Assembly: GCA_001797675.1 (NCBI GenBank)
Contig: MGQB01000019.1
Coordinates: 31,710 to 95,709 of the forward strand
Source: Deltaproteobacteria bacterium RBG_13_43_22
GTDB lineage: Bacteria; Desulfobacterota; RBG-13-43-22
Direction: 5' to 3'
DNA length: 64,000 nucleotides
Position 1 is the first letter of the stretch. Each line of letters opens with the position of its first letter. Below, one piece after another: positions 16,621 through 26,637 of the stretch. The position numbers and the translations under genes are program-made. The notes beneath the pieces are model-generated. The model was not told where the DNA came from and did not search any database. It saw only the letters and a program-made list of their open reading frames with translations.

Positions 16621-17796
16621 ATGAGTATGTCGAATTATTATTTCACCTCGGAATCAGTTACAGAAGGACATCCCGACAAGGTGGCCGATCAGATTTCCGA
16701 TGCCGTTTTGGACGCTATTTTGTCAGAAGATCCCAAAGGGCGGGTGGCCTGTGAGACCCTGGTCACCACAGGCCTGGCGATGATCGCCGGGGAGATTACC
16801 ACTTCCTGCTATGCGGATATGCCCAAAATCGTCCGGGAAACCATTAAAGAAATCGGTTATAACGATTCTGCCATGGGGTTTGATTGGGAGACCTGTGCGG
16901 TCCTGACCACTATCGACAAACAATCACCGGACATTGCCCAAGGGGTTAATTCCCTGGGGGAGAAAAAGGAACAAGGGGCCGGTGATCAGGGCATGATGTT
17001 CGGCTATGCCTGTAATGAAACCAAAGATTTTATGCCCATGCCCATTTGGTATGCCCATCGGCTGGCCAAACGTCTGGCCGAGGTTCGAAAAAAGAAAATC
17101 CTTGATTTTCTGAGACCGGACGGCAAAACCCAGGTAACCGTGGAATATCAAGACGGGAAGCCGGTTTCCATACCAGCCGTGGTTATTGCCGCTCAACACA
17201 ATCCGGATATCAGCTATAAAAAGTTACAGGAAGGGATTATCGAAACGGTCGTTAAAAAGGTTATCCCGGCCAAGCTTCTGAACAAGAAGACCCAGTATTT
17301 TATCAACACCACCGGTCGATTCGTAGTAGGGGGCCCTATGGGGGATTGTGGGGTGACCGGAAGAAAGATCATCGCCGACACCTACGGCGGGCGTGGAAGC
17401 CACGGCGGCGGGGCCTTTTCCGGCAAGGATCCCTCCAAGGTCGATCGAAGTTCTTCTTATATGGCCCGGTATGTGGCCAAAAACGTGGTCGCTTCGGGTA
17501 TCGCCGATGTTTGTCGACTGCAGGTATCCTATACTATTGGCAAGGCCGAACCTTTATCGATTTTTGTGGACACCAGAGGGACCGGAAAAATTCCGGACTT
17601 TCAGATCAACCAGATTATCCGGCAGATCTTCAGTTTTAAACCGGCCGAAGTGATTGCTTATCTGGATTTATTGCGCCCCATCTATAAGAAAACTGCTGCC
17701 TACGGCCATTTCGGCAGAAACGAGCCCGGGTTTTCCTGGGAAAAGATCGACAAAGCTGAAATCCTCCGCGAGCGTGCGGGATTGAAGAAAAAGTAA
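16621..17796 (+). CDS. metK: S-adenosylmethionine synthetase
   Basis: Forms SAM from methionine and ATP. 391 residues, normal length. Start ATG 16621 is 8 nt after GGAGG (a second ATG is 6 nt later). Motifs: [20 protein letters not shown] region (ATP and methionine site, near 13-32), [12 protein letters not shown], and the P-loop-like [20 protein letters not shown] near 262. It is followed 120 nt later by ahcY, which recycles the product of SAM-dependent methylation, so the pair forms the core of the methyl cycle next to the methyl-H4F genes. Confidence 0.98.
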   Translation: MSMSNYYFTSESVTEGHPDKVADQISDAVLDAILSEDPKGRVACETLVTTGLAMIAGEITTSCYADMPKIVRETIKEIGYNDSAMGFDWETCAVLTTIDKQSPDIAQGVNSLGEKKEQGAGDQGMMFGYACNETKDFMPMPIWYAHRLAKRLAEVRKKKILDFLRPDGKTQVTVEYQDGKPVSIPAVVIAAQHNPDISYKKLQEGIIETVVKKVIPAKLLNKKTQYFINTTGRFVVGGPMGDCGVTGRKIIADTYGGRGSHGGGAFSGKDPSKVDRSSSYMARYVAKNVVASGIADVCRLQVSYTIGKAEPLSIFVDTRGTGKIPDFQINQIIRQIFSFKPAEVIAYLDLLRPIYKKTAAYGHFGRNEPGFSWEKIDKAEILRERAGLKKK

Positions 17797-19173
<1,377 letters not shown>

Positions 19174-19282
19174 AAAATGGACGCGGAGACGCGGGAACGC
19201 GGTGAAGGGAATCCCCTGGGATAAAGCCAAGAAAGAAGTGACGGGTGGCTGAGTTTAAAGTCAGCCGGAAATACTGAAAGAA

Positions 19283-19324
19283 AAAACCCCCACGGCCTAT
19301 AAGGCGTCGGGGTTTTCTTTTTTG
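19283..19324. terminator. Bidirectional intrinsic terminator (ahcY / enoyl-CoA hydratase)
   Basis: AAAACCCC...GGGGTTTT with an inner ACG/CGT and CC/GG pairing, flanked by A-rich sequence on the left and TCTTTTTT on the right, between convergent genes. Confidence 0.8.
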
Positions 19325-19426
19325 GTCATACTTGGAATCCTGAAGTCAGAACCCGGAATAAAACCATCAAATCATTGTCCGGTTCCTTCTAATTCTGAAT
19401 CCTGACTCCTGGATACTGGATTCCCG

Positions 19427-20215
19427 TTATTTATTTTTTATAAACTTCTGAGCCTCCGCGCTGAAAGACTGTCCGCTTCCTGCTCCGATGCAGATATCGG
19501 TTTCCAATCGCAAACCCCAGTCCAGCGGGGTGGACAGGGACATATTCACCGCCCTTTTCGCACCGGCGACATGCCGCGGATTCAGTTTAGCCATTTCTTC
19601 GGCCAGTTTCTTGGCCTCGGGTATCAATTGGTCTTTTGGATATACATGGTTGACCAGATTGATTCGGAGTGCTTCCTGGGCATTGATGCGGCGGCCGGTG
19701 ATAATCAATTCCTTGGCATAAGCGGGTCCGATGATACGGGGCAATCGCTGGGTGGAGCCAAGGTCGGGTATAACCCCCAGCGGCATCTCCGGCAAGGCGA
19801 ACATGGCCTGTTCGGCGCAGATACGGATGTCGCAGCACAAACTCAGTTCAAAGGCCGCACCCAGGCAATGGCCGTTGATGGCGGCGATCACCGGTACCGA
19901 CAGCTCTTCGTACATGGTGAAAATGGATTTCAGACCGAAAAGACGATCAAAGCCGTCCCGGAAATTTCCCATTAAAGCCGAACCGGATCCGCCGCCGGCG
20001 ATCATCTTCAGGTCCATGCCTGCGCTGAAGGCACGTTCGCCGGCTCCGGTCATAATGACGGCTCGTATTTCCGGTGTTTCCTTGATGGTCTGGGCTGCAC
20101 TCATCAGGCAGCGATAAGAGTCTTGATTGAAGGCGTTCAGGGCCTCTGGTCGATTCAGGGTAACCGTAGCAATAACGCCTTCGACTGTTAAAAGTACTGC
20201 AGTGTTATCTGTCAT
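19427..20215 (-). CDS. Enoyl-CoA hydratase / isomerase family protein
   Basis: Crotonase-fold enzyme of 262 residues, likely hydrating an enoyl-CoA in fatty or aromatic acid degradation. The oxyanion-hole segment [14 protein letters not shown], the catalytic-Glu helix [16 protein letters not shown] and the second Glu in [20 protein letters not shown] are present, so both acid residues of a hydratase are kept. AAAGGAATAAAACC precedes the ATG. It is transcribed alone, convergent with ahcY and divergent from the etf genes. Exact substrate is unknown. Confidence 0.87.
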   Translation of the reverse strand: MTDNTAVLLTVEGVIATVTLNRPEALNAFNQDSYRCLMSAAQTIKETPEIRAVIMTGAGERAFSAGMDLKMIAGGGSGSALMGNFRDGFDRLFGLKSIFTMYEELSVPVIAAINGHCLGAAFELSLCCDIRICAEQAMFALPEMPLGVIPDLGSTQRLPRIIGPAYAKELIITGRRINAQEALRINLVNHVYPKDQLIPEAKKLAEEMAKLNPRHVAGAKRAVNMSLSTPLDWGLRLETDICIGAGSGQSFSAEAQKFIKNK

Positions 20216-20322
20216 GGTTTTATTCCTTTCTTCTTTTAATATTGGTTATGATACCGATTGAGTGGTTAAGAGTCAACAAACAAGAAGCCAAAATCCTATT
20301 TCTCATAAATTCCTTTTTCTCC

Positions 20323-20352
20323 TTGACTCTTTTTTCTCGGCCATTCTATACT
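20323..20352 (+). promoter_or_regulatory. Probable sigma-70 promoter of the etf operon
   Basis: TTGACT (20323-20328), 18-nt spacer, TATACT (20347-20352), 38 nt before the etfB start codon. Confidence 0.65.
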
Positions 20353-20389
20353 CCTTCCACGAATCATAAATCAAGAGGAGGAGAGTATT

Positions 20390-21190
20390 TTGAAGATCGT
20401 AGTTTTAGTCAAACAGGTTCCGGCCACCGATAATGTAAAGATGGATGAGGAGACCGGGACCATGATCCGGGACGGCATAGAATCCGAGGTCAATCCCCTT
20501 GACCTTTATGCCATCGAGGAGGCCGTAAGGATTAAAGAAAGGATAGGGGAGGGGGTGGAGATCAACGTCCTGTCCATGGGTCCCAAGAAGGCCGTCGAGG
20601 CCGTCAGGAGCGCCATTGCCATCGGTTGCGACAAAGGGTATCTCCTTTCCGACAGGAAGTTTGCAGGATCCGACACCTGGGTCACGGCCTATGCCCTTTC
20701 CACGGGGATAACAAAGCTGGTAAGCGGATTCGATTTGATCCTCTGCGGAGAGAGGGCGACCGACGGCGAGACCGGACAGGTCGGTCCGGAAGTGGGGGCC
20801 TATTTAGGCCTTCCGGCCCTTACCTATGTCAGCAAGATAGAAGAGATCGGGAATGGGAAGATCATCGCCCACCGGGCCGTCGAAGGGGGACATGAAGTGG
20901 TTGAGTCACCTCTGCCGGTGCTGGTAAGCGTGGTCAAGGAAATCAATACCCCCAGGATGCCCAATTTCAGCGGAAAAATGAAGGCCAAAAAAATTGAGAT
21001 CCCCCTTCTTACCGCCGAAGACATTGGAGCCGACGAGGAGAGACTGGGACTCCAAGGGTCGCCCACCAGGGTGGTGAAGATCTTTCGTCCCCAGGTGGCC
21101 AGAAAGGGAAAAATCGTTTCCACGGCCGGCGATCCGGATGGGGCCGTGAGCGGTCTGGTGGATTTTCTAACCGAAAAAACCATTATTTGA
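20390..21190 (+). CDS. etfB: Electron transfer flavoprotein, beta subunit
   Basis: EtfB, 266 residues, forms the FAD/AMP-binding half of an electron transfer flavoprotein. The start is TTG at 20390, 6 nt after AGAGGAGGAG; the protein opens with the family motif MKIVVLVKQVPATDNVKMD. DLILCGERATDGETGQVGPE is the typical flavin/AMP segment. In order with etfA and a GlcD-type oxidase this is the lctBCD arrangement of acetogens, in which the Etf confurcates electrons from lactate and reduced ferredoxin to NAD. Whether this EtfB has the second, bifurcating FAD cannot be decided by eye. Confidence 0.95.
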   Translation: MKIVVLVKQVPATDNVKMDEETGTMIRDGIESEVNPLDLYAIEEAVRIKERIGEGVEINVLSMGPKKAVEAVRSAIAIGCDKGYLLSDRKFAGSDTWVTAYALSTGITKLVSGFDLILCGERATDGETGQVGPEVGAYLGLPALTYVSKIEEIGNGKIIAHRAVEGGHEVVESPLPVLVSVVKEINTPRMPNFSGKMKAKKIEIPLLTAEDIGADEERLGLQGSPTRVVKIFRPQVARKGKIVSTAGDPDGAVSGLVDFLTEKTII

Positions 21191-21284
21191 TAAGAAAATA
21201 CCATTCAGCGTTAAGCGTTCGGCGAGTTGAAGATTGTCTTTTTAGCTTTCAATATAAAGTCAGAAATAGAACAAGGAATCATGG

Positions 21285-22304
21285 ATGAAAGAACGAGATT
21301 ACCGTCAATATAAAGGCGTATGGGCGCTTGGGGAAGTGAGAGATGGGGAAATCCATCCGGTTTCTTTTGAACTCCTCGCCTGGGGGAGGGGGCTTGCGGA
21401 TAAGCTTTCGGTGGACCTTTCCATCGTCATTATCGGGAGTCATATAAAGGATAAGGTCAAAGAGCTTATACCCAGAGGCGCAGACAAGGTCTATGTGATC
21501 GATCATCCGGCCCTGGAACACTTCAGGATCGATCCCTTTTCGGCCATTTTAACGACCATGGTCGAGGAATATAAGCCGGAGATTCTCATCGCTTCGGCCA
21601 CATCCATGGGAAGGACTATTATGCCCGTCATGGCCGTGAAGCTCGATGCCGGTCTTACGGCCGATTGCACGGGGCTGGATATCGATTTGGAGGAAAGGCT
21701 TCTGATTCAGACCCGCCCGGCCGTGGGGGGGAACATCATGGCCACGATCAAGACCCCGGTCTTGCGCCCTCAGATGTCCACTGTGCGGCCAAAGTCCAAA
21801 CGACCGCTTCCTGTCGACCATTCCAGGAAGGGAGAGATCCTCGTTAAGGAATTCAGCGGAGAATTCCTGACCTCAAGGGTCAAACGGCTGGCCTTCATAA
21901 GAGAGGAAGCCATCGGGGCACCCATTCAAGATGCTGAGTATATCGTGGCTTTTGGAAAAGGTCTGAAAGACAGCAAGCATGTGGAACTGATGAAGGAGCT
22001 GGCCCAGGTTTTCAATGGGTCTCTGGGGGCTTCGAGGAACGCAACCGATCTCGGCTGGATTTCCTATTCCCATCAGGTGGGCTTGAGCGGTAAGACGGTC
22101 AGCCCGAGACTTTATATCGCCGCCGGTATCTCCGGGGCGGTTCAGCACCTGGCCGGAATGTCTTCGGCCGAGATCATTATAGCGATTAACTCCGATCCGG
22201 ATGCCAACATTTTCGGGGTGGCCGATTATGGAATCGTCGGAGATCTTTTTGAGGTGATACCTCTCTTGATAAAAAAACTGAAAGAAAAAGCCAAGGAGGC
22301 TTAG
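21285..22304 (+). CDS. etfA: Electron transfer flavoprotein, alpha subunit
   Basis: EtfA, 339 residues, with the N-terminal Rossmann-like half (YKGVWALGEVRDGEIHPVSF) and the C-terminal FAD-binding half (LGASRNATDLGWI, HQVGLSGKTVSPRLYIA, GISGAVQHLAGM, AINSDPDANIFGVADYGIVGD). The Acetobacterium LctC has an additional N-terminal ferredoxin domain; this protein does not. Starts ATG 21285, 94 nt after etfB, a gap partly filled with a repeat. FAD oxidase follows after 4 nt. Confidence 0.96.
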   Translation: MKERDYRQYKGVWALGEVRDGEIHPVSFELLAWGRGLADKLSVDLSIVIIGSHIKDKVKELIPRGADKVYVIDHPALEHFRIDPFSAILTTMVEEYKPEILIASATSMGRTIMPVMAVKLDAGLTADCTGLDIDLEERLLIQTRPAVGGNIMATIKTPVLRPQMSTVRPKSKRPLPVDHSRKGEILVKEFSGEFLTSRVKRLAFIREEAIGAPIQDAEYIVAFGKGLKDSKHVELMKELAQVFNGSLGASRNATDLGWISYSHQVGLSGKTVSPRLYIAAGISGAVQHLAGMSSAEIIIAINSDPDANIFGVADYGIVGDLFEVIPLLIKKLKEKAKEA

Positions 22305-22308
22305 AATA

Positions 22309-23745
22309 ATGGAACAGCAATACGGGAAGGTTACCGCCGAGATCGTCGATCAACTGAAAACGATTGTCGGTGAAAAAAATACCATAATCGATGATAAAGC
22401 CAAGCTGCAAGAATACGGGATGGACACCCTTTCCCTGATCAACGGAGTGGTTGCCGAACCGGAAGTGGCGGTCAGGCCTGAGTCCACGGCCGAAATATCG
22501 GCCATTATGAAATTGGCTGCCGAACACAAAATTCCTGTTACCCCGAGGGGGGCAGGGACGGGTCTGGCAGGATCGGCCATCCCCACCTGCGGAGGGATTG
22601 TCCTTTCCCTGGATAGGATGAACCGGATTCTGGAGATCGATACCGTGGACCGGGTGGCGGTTGTCGAAGCGGGGGTCATCACTAAAGAGCTCTGCCGGAA
22701 GGTGGAGGGACACGGGCTGATGTATGCCGGATACCCCATGAGTACGGAAAGCAGTTTTATCGGGGGGAATGTAGCGACCAATGCCGGAGGGGCCAAGGTC
22801 ATCAAGTACGGGAACACCCGAAAGCATATCCTCGGACTGGAGGTGGTCCTGGCCAATGGAGAAATCCTGCAGCTGGGGGGCCGGTATCGAAAGAGCACCT
22901 GGGGTTATGACCTCATGGAGATCATGATCGGGTCGGAAGGGACCCTCGGTATTGTGACCAAGGTCATCGTCAACCTGATACCCGGCGGGGGCAAGACCCT
23001 GGATCTCATCGTGCCTTTCCCGGACACGGAAACCGTGGTCCAGGCCGTGTCCAAAATGATCGTCGAAGGCAAAATCATGCCGGTAGCGGTGGAATTCATG
23101 GACAAGCTGTGCCTGACCCAGTCGGCCAAGCATCATGAGGTCACCCTTCCCTTTACCGACAGGGAAGACGTGGAGGCCTATCTGATTATCCAACTTCATG
23201 GGAACACCCAGGAAGAGCTTGAAGGGATCTACGAAAAGGCGGGTGAGCTGTGTCTGGAGAACGGGGCCCTGGATGTCTTCGCCGCCGAGAGCCGACGGGA
23301 TTCCGAGAATATCTGGAAGGTCAGAGAGGAATACAGCCCGGGGTTGAGACTCCTGGATAAGCAGCTCTACAACAATCCGGGGGATGTGATCGTCCCCTTC
23401 TCCAAAGTCCCGGAGATGATGCGGGAACTGAAACGGCTCGAGGAAAAATATCACACAACCATCGCCACCGTAGGCCACATCGCCGACGGGAACCTCCACA
23501 CTCTTTACGTCAAACCCGATGAAGTTCCGCCGGAAAAGTGGACCGAATATGCCAAGACGATCTATGACGAGATGACCGACTGCGCTTTGAAATTGGGCGG
23601 AGTAGGCAGCGGCGAACACGGCATCGGCTTGTTGAAAAAGGAAATTTTCCTAAGGACCAAGTCCCCTGCAGAGATCGAGGTGATGCGCGGGATCAAGAAG
23701 GCTTTCGATCCCAATTATTTATTGAATCCAGGCAAGATTCTCTAA
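22309..23745 (+). CDS. FAD-linked oxidase (GlcD / LctD family), probable 2-hydroxyacid dehydrogenase
   Basis: 478 residues of the VAO/GlcD family. The PP-loop FAD site reads TPRGAGTGLAGSAIP (about 79-93), followed by GGNVATNAGGAKVIKYGNTR and IGSEGTLGIVTKV. The C-terminal substrate domain has GHIADGNLH (metal- and substrate-binding His residues) and GSGEHGIGLLK. The family oxidises lactate, glycolate or 2-hydroxyglutarate. Immediate linkage to etfB-etfA (4 nt after etfA) favours an Etf-linked lactate dehydrogenase like LctD, or a related 2-hydroxyacid enzyme. No lactate permease or racemase is in the window to narrow the substrate. A terminator follows. Confidence 0.9.
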   Translation: MEQQYGKVTAEIVDQLKTIVGEKNTIIDDKAKLQEYGMDTLSLINGVVAEPEVAVRPESTAEISAIMKLAAEHKIPVTPRGAGTGLAGSAIPTCGGIVLSLDRMNRILEIDTVDRVAVVEAGVITKELCRKVEGHGLMYAGYPMSTESSFIGGNVATNAGGAKVIKYGNTRKHILGLEVVLANGEILQLGGRYRKSTWGYDLMEIMIGSEGTLGIVTKVIVNLIPGGGKTLDLIVPFPDTETVVQAVSKMIVEGKIMPVAVEFMDKLCLTQSAKHHEVTLPFTDREDVEAYLIIQLHGNTQEELEGIYEKAGELCLENGALDVFAAESRRDSENIWKVREEYSPGLRLLDKQLYNNPGDVIVPFSKVPEMMRELKRLEEKYHTTIATVGHIADGNLHTLYVKPDEVPPEKWTEYAKTIYDEMTDCALKLGGVGSGEHGIGLLKKEIFLRTKSPAEIEVMRGIKKAFDPNYLLNPGKIL

Positions 23746-23751
23746 TCTTCC

Positions 23752-23791
23752 AAAAAAAAGGGAGAGTAAAAAATATACCCTCCCTTTTTTG
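23752..23791. terminator. Intrinsic terminator after the etf operon (bidirectional)
   Basis: AAAAAAGGGAG-GTA / TAC-CTCCCTTTTTT with an A-rich loop, between the FAD oxidase (+) and the cold-shock gene (-). Both orientations have T-runs. Confidence 0.85.
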
Positions 23792-23809
23792 TTGGTAACT
23801 TCCTGTTTC

Positions 23810-24013
23810 TTATAAGGCTGTTACATTAATTGCCGAGGGTCCCTTTTTGCCTTGCTCAATATCAAAGCTTACCCGCTGACCTTCAGCGAGAGTCCGAAAA
23901 CCCTGCATGGTGATGGCTGAATGATGGATAAAAACATCCTTTTCCTGACCATCCACCTCGATAAAGCCAAATCCTTTGCTTTCGTTGAACCACTTTACGC
24001 GTCCTTCTTGCAT
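23810..24013 (-). CDS. csp: Cold-shock domain protein (CspA family)
   Basis: A 67-residue OB-fold nucleic-acid chaperone. It starts [20 protein letters not shown] with RNP1 KGFGFI and RNP2 [11 protein letters not shown] 24013 is 9 nt after AGGAGG. A longer in-frame reading to 24118 runs through the leader hairpin and is rejected. The leader is about 150 nt with two hairpins, one of them terminator-like; this resembles regulated csp leaders. Symbol csp is used generically. Confidence 0.95.
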   Translation of the reverse strand: MQEGRVKWFNESKGFGFIEVDGQEKDVFIHHSAITMQGFRTLAEGQRVSFDIEQGKKGPSAINVTAL

Positions 24014-24059
24014 AGTCGTATTCCTCCTTTTGAAATATTTCTCAAGTTGGGATACGACC

Positions 24060-24156
24060 AAAAAAAAGGCATCTGGCTTAAAAGCCTCGATGCCTTCAGT
24101 TATCGACTTTTCCACCAACTTCGACCGTTATCTTCTCCCTCAAGGGCAGATAACGG
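24060..24156 (-). promoter_or_regulatory. csp leader: hairpin followed by attenuator-like terminator
   Basis: Leftward transcript meets first CCGTTATCT (24156-24148) / AGATAACGG (24133-24125) with an inner CCCTTGAGGG hairpin, then AAGGCATC (24096-24089) / GATGCCTT (24073-24066) with inner GGCTT/AAGCC, then eight T (24067-24060). The terminator lies about 45 nt before the csp start. CspA proteins can act as transcription antiterminators, so autoregulation is possible (inference). Confidence 0.65.
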
Positions 24157-24169
24157 ATTTAATACTCAT

Positions 24170-24198
24170 AAGATAAACCTTAAGAAGATGATTGTCAA
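24170..24198 (-). promoter_or_regulatory. Probable sigma-70 promoter of csp
   Basis: Leftward TTGACA (24198-24193), 17-nt spacer, TATCTT (24175-24170). Confidence 0.7.
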
Positions 24199-24220
24199 GT
24201 TTTATTTGTCCCGATAGAGT

Positions 24221-24242
24221 AAAAGTCCCCTGCGGGGGGCTT
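24221..24242 (-). terminator. Probable terminator of the complex I operon
   Basis: Leftward AAGCCCCCCGCAGGGGACTTTT: a GC-rich hairpin and four T residues, about 55 nt after the last gene of the operon and before the csp promoter. Confidence 0.6.
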
Positions 24243-24297
24243 AGCTAAAGGATTAAAAAAAAGAAACGAAGCCCCGGATTGTCCTAAAGGTTACGTT

Positions 24298-25005
24298 TTA
24301 GGAAGCTATCTTACAAACCCCGGATGGGCAGCGTTTTTCTTTGATGTGGGCTTCGAACTCTTCTTTGAAGTTGGACAGCACCGACAGGATGATGTGGGAG
24401 ACCTTGCCGGCAAAGGAGCAATAGGGGGCCTGTTTCATCAGGACTATCAGGGATTCCATTTCGGCAACGGCATCGGCCGGTGCCCGGCCGCACCTTATGG
24501 CGGTGGTCAAATCGGCCAATCTCTGGATACCCAGACGGCAGGGGGCGCATTTACCGCAGGATTCGTCGTAATGGAACTTGATCAGATATTCGGCAATCTC
24601 TACCATGCATAATGAGGGGTCCATGGCCATGATACAGCCCGCAGCCTTTTCCCAGATCAAATCCCCGCGAATGGATTGAAGCGGATTGAGCCGCAGTAAA
24701 GGAAAAACAATCTTTTTCTGTTGAACCGTTTCTTTCAAAATGGTCTCGATATGACCTTCTTTGACCTTGTGATAGAAAACACCCAGATAAGGAAAACTCA
24801 AGAAGGCCCCATCCTTACAAGTCCCGGTACATCCGCATTTGGCCGGTTCAACGACCACCGGGATGTTCATTTGTTCGGCAGCTGCGATGATGCCCTTATA
24901 AATATTTTCCGCCCCGCAGGTTTTGGCCTTGGGATTGTGGCAAACCGTAATCTTCGGGGTGGTGGAAATTTGGGGTTCTGCGATATTTATAGCGGTTTTA
25001 GCCAT
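24298..25005 (-). CDS. Thioredoxin-like [2Fe-2S] domain fused to NuoF-type 4Fe-4S domain
   Basis: A 235-residue putative electron-input protein. Residues 18-75 look like a thioredoxin-like ferredoxin: C22, C30 and the CGCTGTC cluster at 57-63. Residues 140-205 match the C-terminal Fe-S domain of NuoF/HydB: FHYDESCGKCAPCRLGIQRL with C150, C153, C156 and a fourth Cys in APYCSFAG. The FMN/NADH-binding part of NuoF between them is missing, and a further Cys pair sits at the end (CPSGVC). It is the last gene downstream of nuoN, 130 nt away, in an operon that has no nuoE, nuoF or nuoG. It may feed complex I from ferredoxin or another donor; this is inference. Confidence 0.75.
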   Translation of the reverse strand: MAKTAINIAEPQISTTPKITVCHNPKAKTCGAENIYKGIIAAAEQMNIPVVVEPAKCGCTGTCKDGAFLSFPYLGVFYHKVKEGHIETILKETVQQKKIVFPLLRLNPLQSIRGDLIWEKAAGCIMAMDPSLCMVEIAEYLIKFHYDESCGKCAPCRLGIQRLADLTTAIRCGRAPADAVAEMESLIVLMKQAPYCSFAGKVSHIILSVLSNFKEEFEAHIKEKRCPSGVCKIAS

Positions 25006-25135
25006 GACCTGTTTAAACTCCGTTTATGCCAAAAGGCCGTTCAGCGCCTGCGATCGGCAGGTGCGTTCGGCGTTCAGCGAAATCTTTTAGTATCTTTTAC
25101 TTAAATCCTCGGACCCTGGACCCCTTGAATCCTTT

Positions 25136-26554
25136 TTAAGATATAATCGTCTTGCAGGCCGTTCGGGCCAGGTCAATAAACCAAGCCGGAAATGTACCCA
25201 TCAGGAATATGGCCAGGATAAACCCATAGTTCAATAATCGATTGGAAAGACTCAATGTCACAGCCGGTAATCCATCGGGATCCTGTCCGTAGGCCGAGCG
25301 AACGATATTCAGATAATAATATATGGAAATCGCCGTATTCACCGCAGCAATAATCACTAAAGCCAGGTGTCCTTGATTCAGGGCGGCGATAAAAAGATAG
25401 AGTTTTCCAGTAAAGCCGGCCGTAGGTGGAATACCGGCCAGGGCAAAAGCCCCTACGGCCAGGGTAAAGGCCAATAAGGGTGAGCGGCGGTAAAGTCCGG
25501 AAAGGTCATTGATCGTGACATTTTCACCTTCCCGGGAAACGGCACAAATGACCAAAAAGCAGGCCAGGTTCATCAATAAATAGGCCGAGATGTGGAATAT
25601 GGCTGCCGAAAATCCGGCGGAATTCAGGGTCAAGATCCCCAGAAGAACGTAACCGGCATGGGCAATACTGGAATAGGCCAACAATCTTTTCAAATCCTTC
25701 TGAACCAGGGCCGCCAGGTTTCCAAAGGTCATGGAAACGGCCGCCAGTAAAACCAGGACCTGAACCAGAGTGATCGCCTCTGTCCCCGCCAGACTAACCA
25801 ACCGAAGCAACAGGGCCACGCCTGCTAATTTCGGCATAGTGGCGACGAAAGACACGGTTTCATTGGCGCCGCCCTGATAAATATCCGGGGTCCAGAAATG
25901 GAAGGGAACCACGGCCAGCTTAAAGAAAAACCCGCAGAGAACCAAAAGAAGCCCGATCACGGCTACCGGTTCCTTTATTAAAAGAGGCATCTTTTGGAGG
26001 ATGTCCGCCAGATAGGTGGATTGGGTGACCCCGAATACATAACTCATACCAAAGAGCATAACCCCGGTGGCTGCCGCTCCGAAGATAATATATTTAATAG
26101 CCGCTTCCATTTGGTTTCCGCCAACCTGGTTGCGGATCGGGATCAGAACATAAATGGAATAAGAAGACAGTTCCATGGCGATAAAAATGGTTAAAAGCTC
26201 CACACTGCTGACCATCAGCATCAGCCCCAAGGAACTTAAGGAAAGAAACATAAAAAATTCCGGTTGAAGACCTTCCGTGATGCCTTTAAATTTCCGTCCC
26301 AATACAACCACCAGGAATAGGCCGAGACTAATTAGACATTTGAACAGTTGCGAGAACAAATCAACCCGGTATGCCTTGTAAAAAAGCTCCCCTGAGGAAT
26401 TAAGGTTCAATAGACAAACGATTACCCCTAAGGCGGAAAGGAAAAAGGCAAGTCCCTGATTCAATGCGGCAGACGATTTCCACAAAGATTGGCAGAAAAA
26501 GATCAGGGCCATCAAAAGCAGAAAGGTTTCCGGCAGAAATAACAAGAAATTCAT
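25136..26554 (-). CDS. nuoN: NADH-quinone oxidoreductase subunit N
   Basis: Antiporter-like proton-pumping membrane subunit, 472 residues with about 14 helices. Conserved features: the TM5 glutamate in FIAMELSSYSIYV, the Lys-bearing PFHFWTPDIYQGGANETVSF, and LKRLLAYSSIAHAGYVLLG. It is the last classical complex I subunit of the operon, 83 nt after nuoM. A Fe-S protein follows. Confidence 0.96.
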   Translation of the reverse strand: MNFLLFLPETFLLLMALIFFCQSLWKSSAALNQGLAFFLSALGVIVCLLNLNSSGELFYKAYRVDLFSQLFKCLISLGLFLVVVLGRKFKGITEGLQPEFFMFLSLSSLGLMLMVSSVELLTIFIAMELSSYSIYVLIPIRNQVGGNQMEAAIKYIIFGAAATGVMLFGMSYVFGVTQSTYLADILQKMPLLIKEPVAVIGLLLVLCGFFFKLAVVPFHFWTPDIYQGGANETVSFVATMPKLAGVALLLRLVSLAGTEAITLVQVLVLLAAVSMTFGNLAALVQKDLKRLLAYSSIAHAGYVLLGILTLNSAGFSAAIFHISAYLLMNLACFLVICAVSREGENVTINDLSGLYRRSPLLAFTLAVGAFALAGIPPTAGFTGKLYLFIAALNQGHLALVIIAAVNTAISIYYYLNIVRSAYGQDPDGLPAVTLSLSNRLLNYGFILAIFLMGTFPAWFIDLARTACKTIIS

Positions 26555-26637
26555 TATGATTCGTTCCTCGGTAAAATGCTCATAGTTGAAAGCTCTAAGC
26601 TCAAAGAATATACTTATAAAAGTAAGCGTTCAATCCA

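Noticed and set aside
24060..24096. Terminator as the end of the complex I operon
   Set aside because: A GC-rich hairpin with T residues at 24221-24242 already follows the last nuo gene, and a clear promoter for csp lies between the two.
24014..24118. 35-residue N-terminal extension of the cold-shock protein
   Set aside because: It reads through the leader terminator hairpin; AGGAGG precedes the inner ATG and the inner product has the family length.
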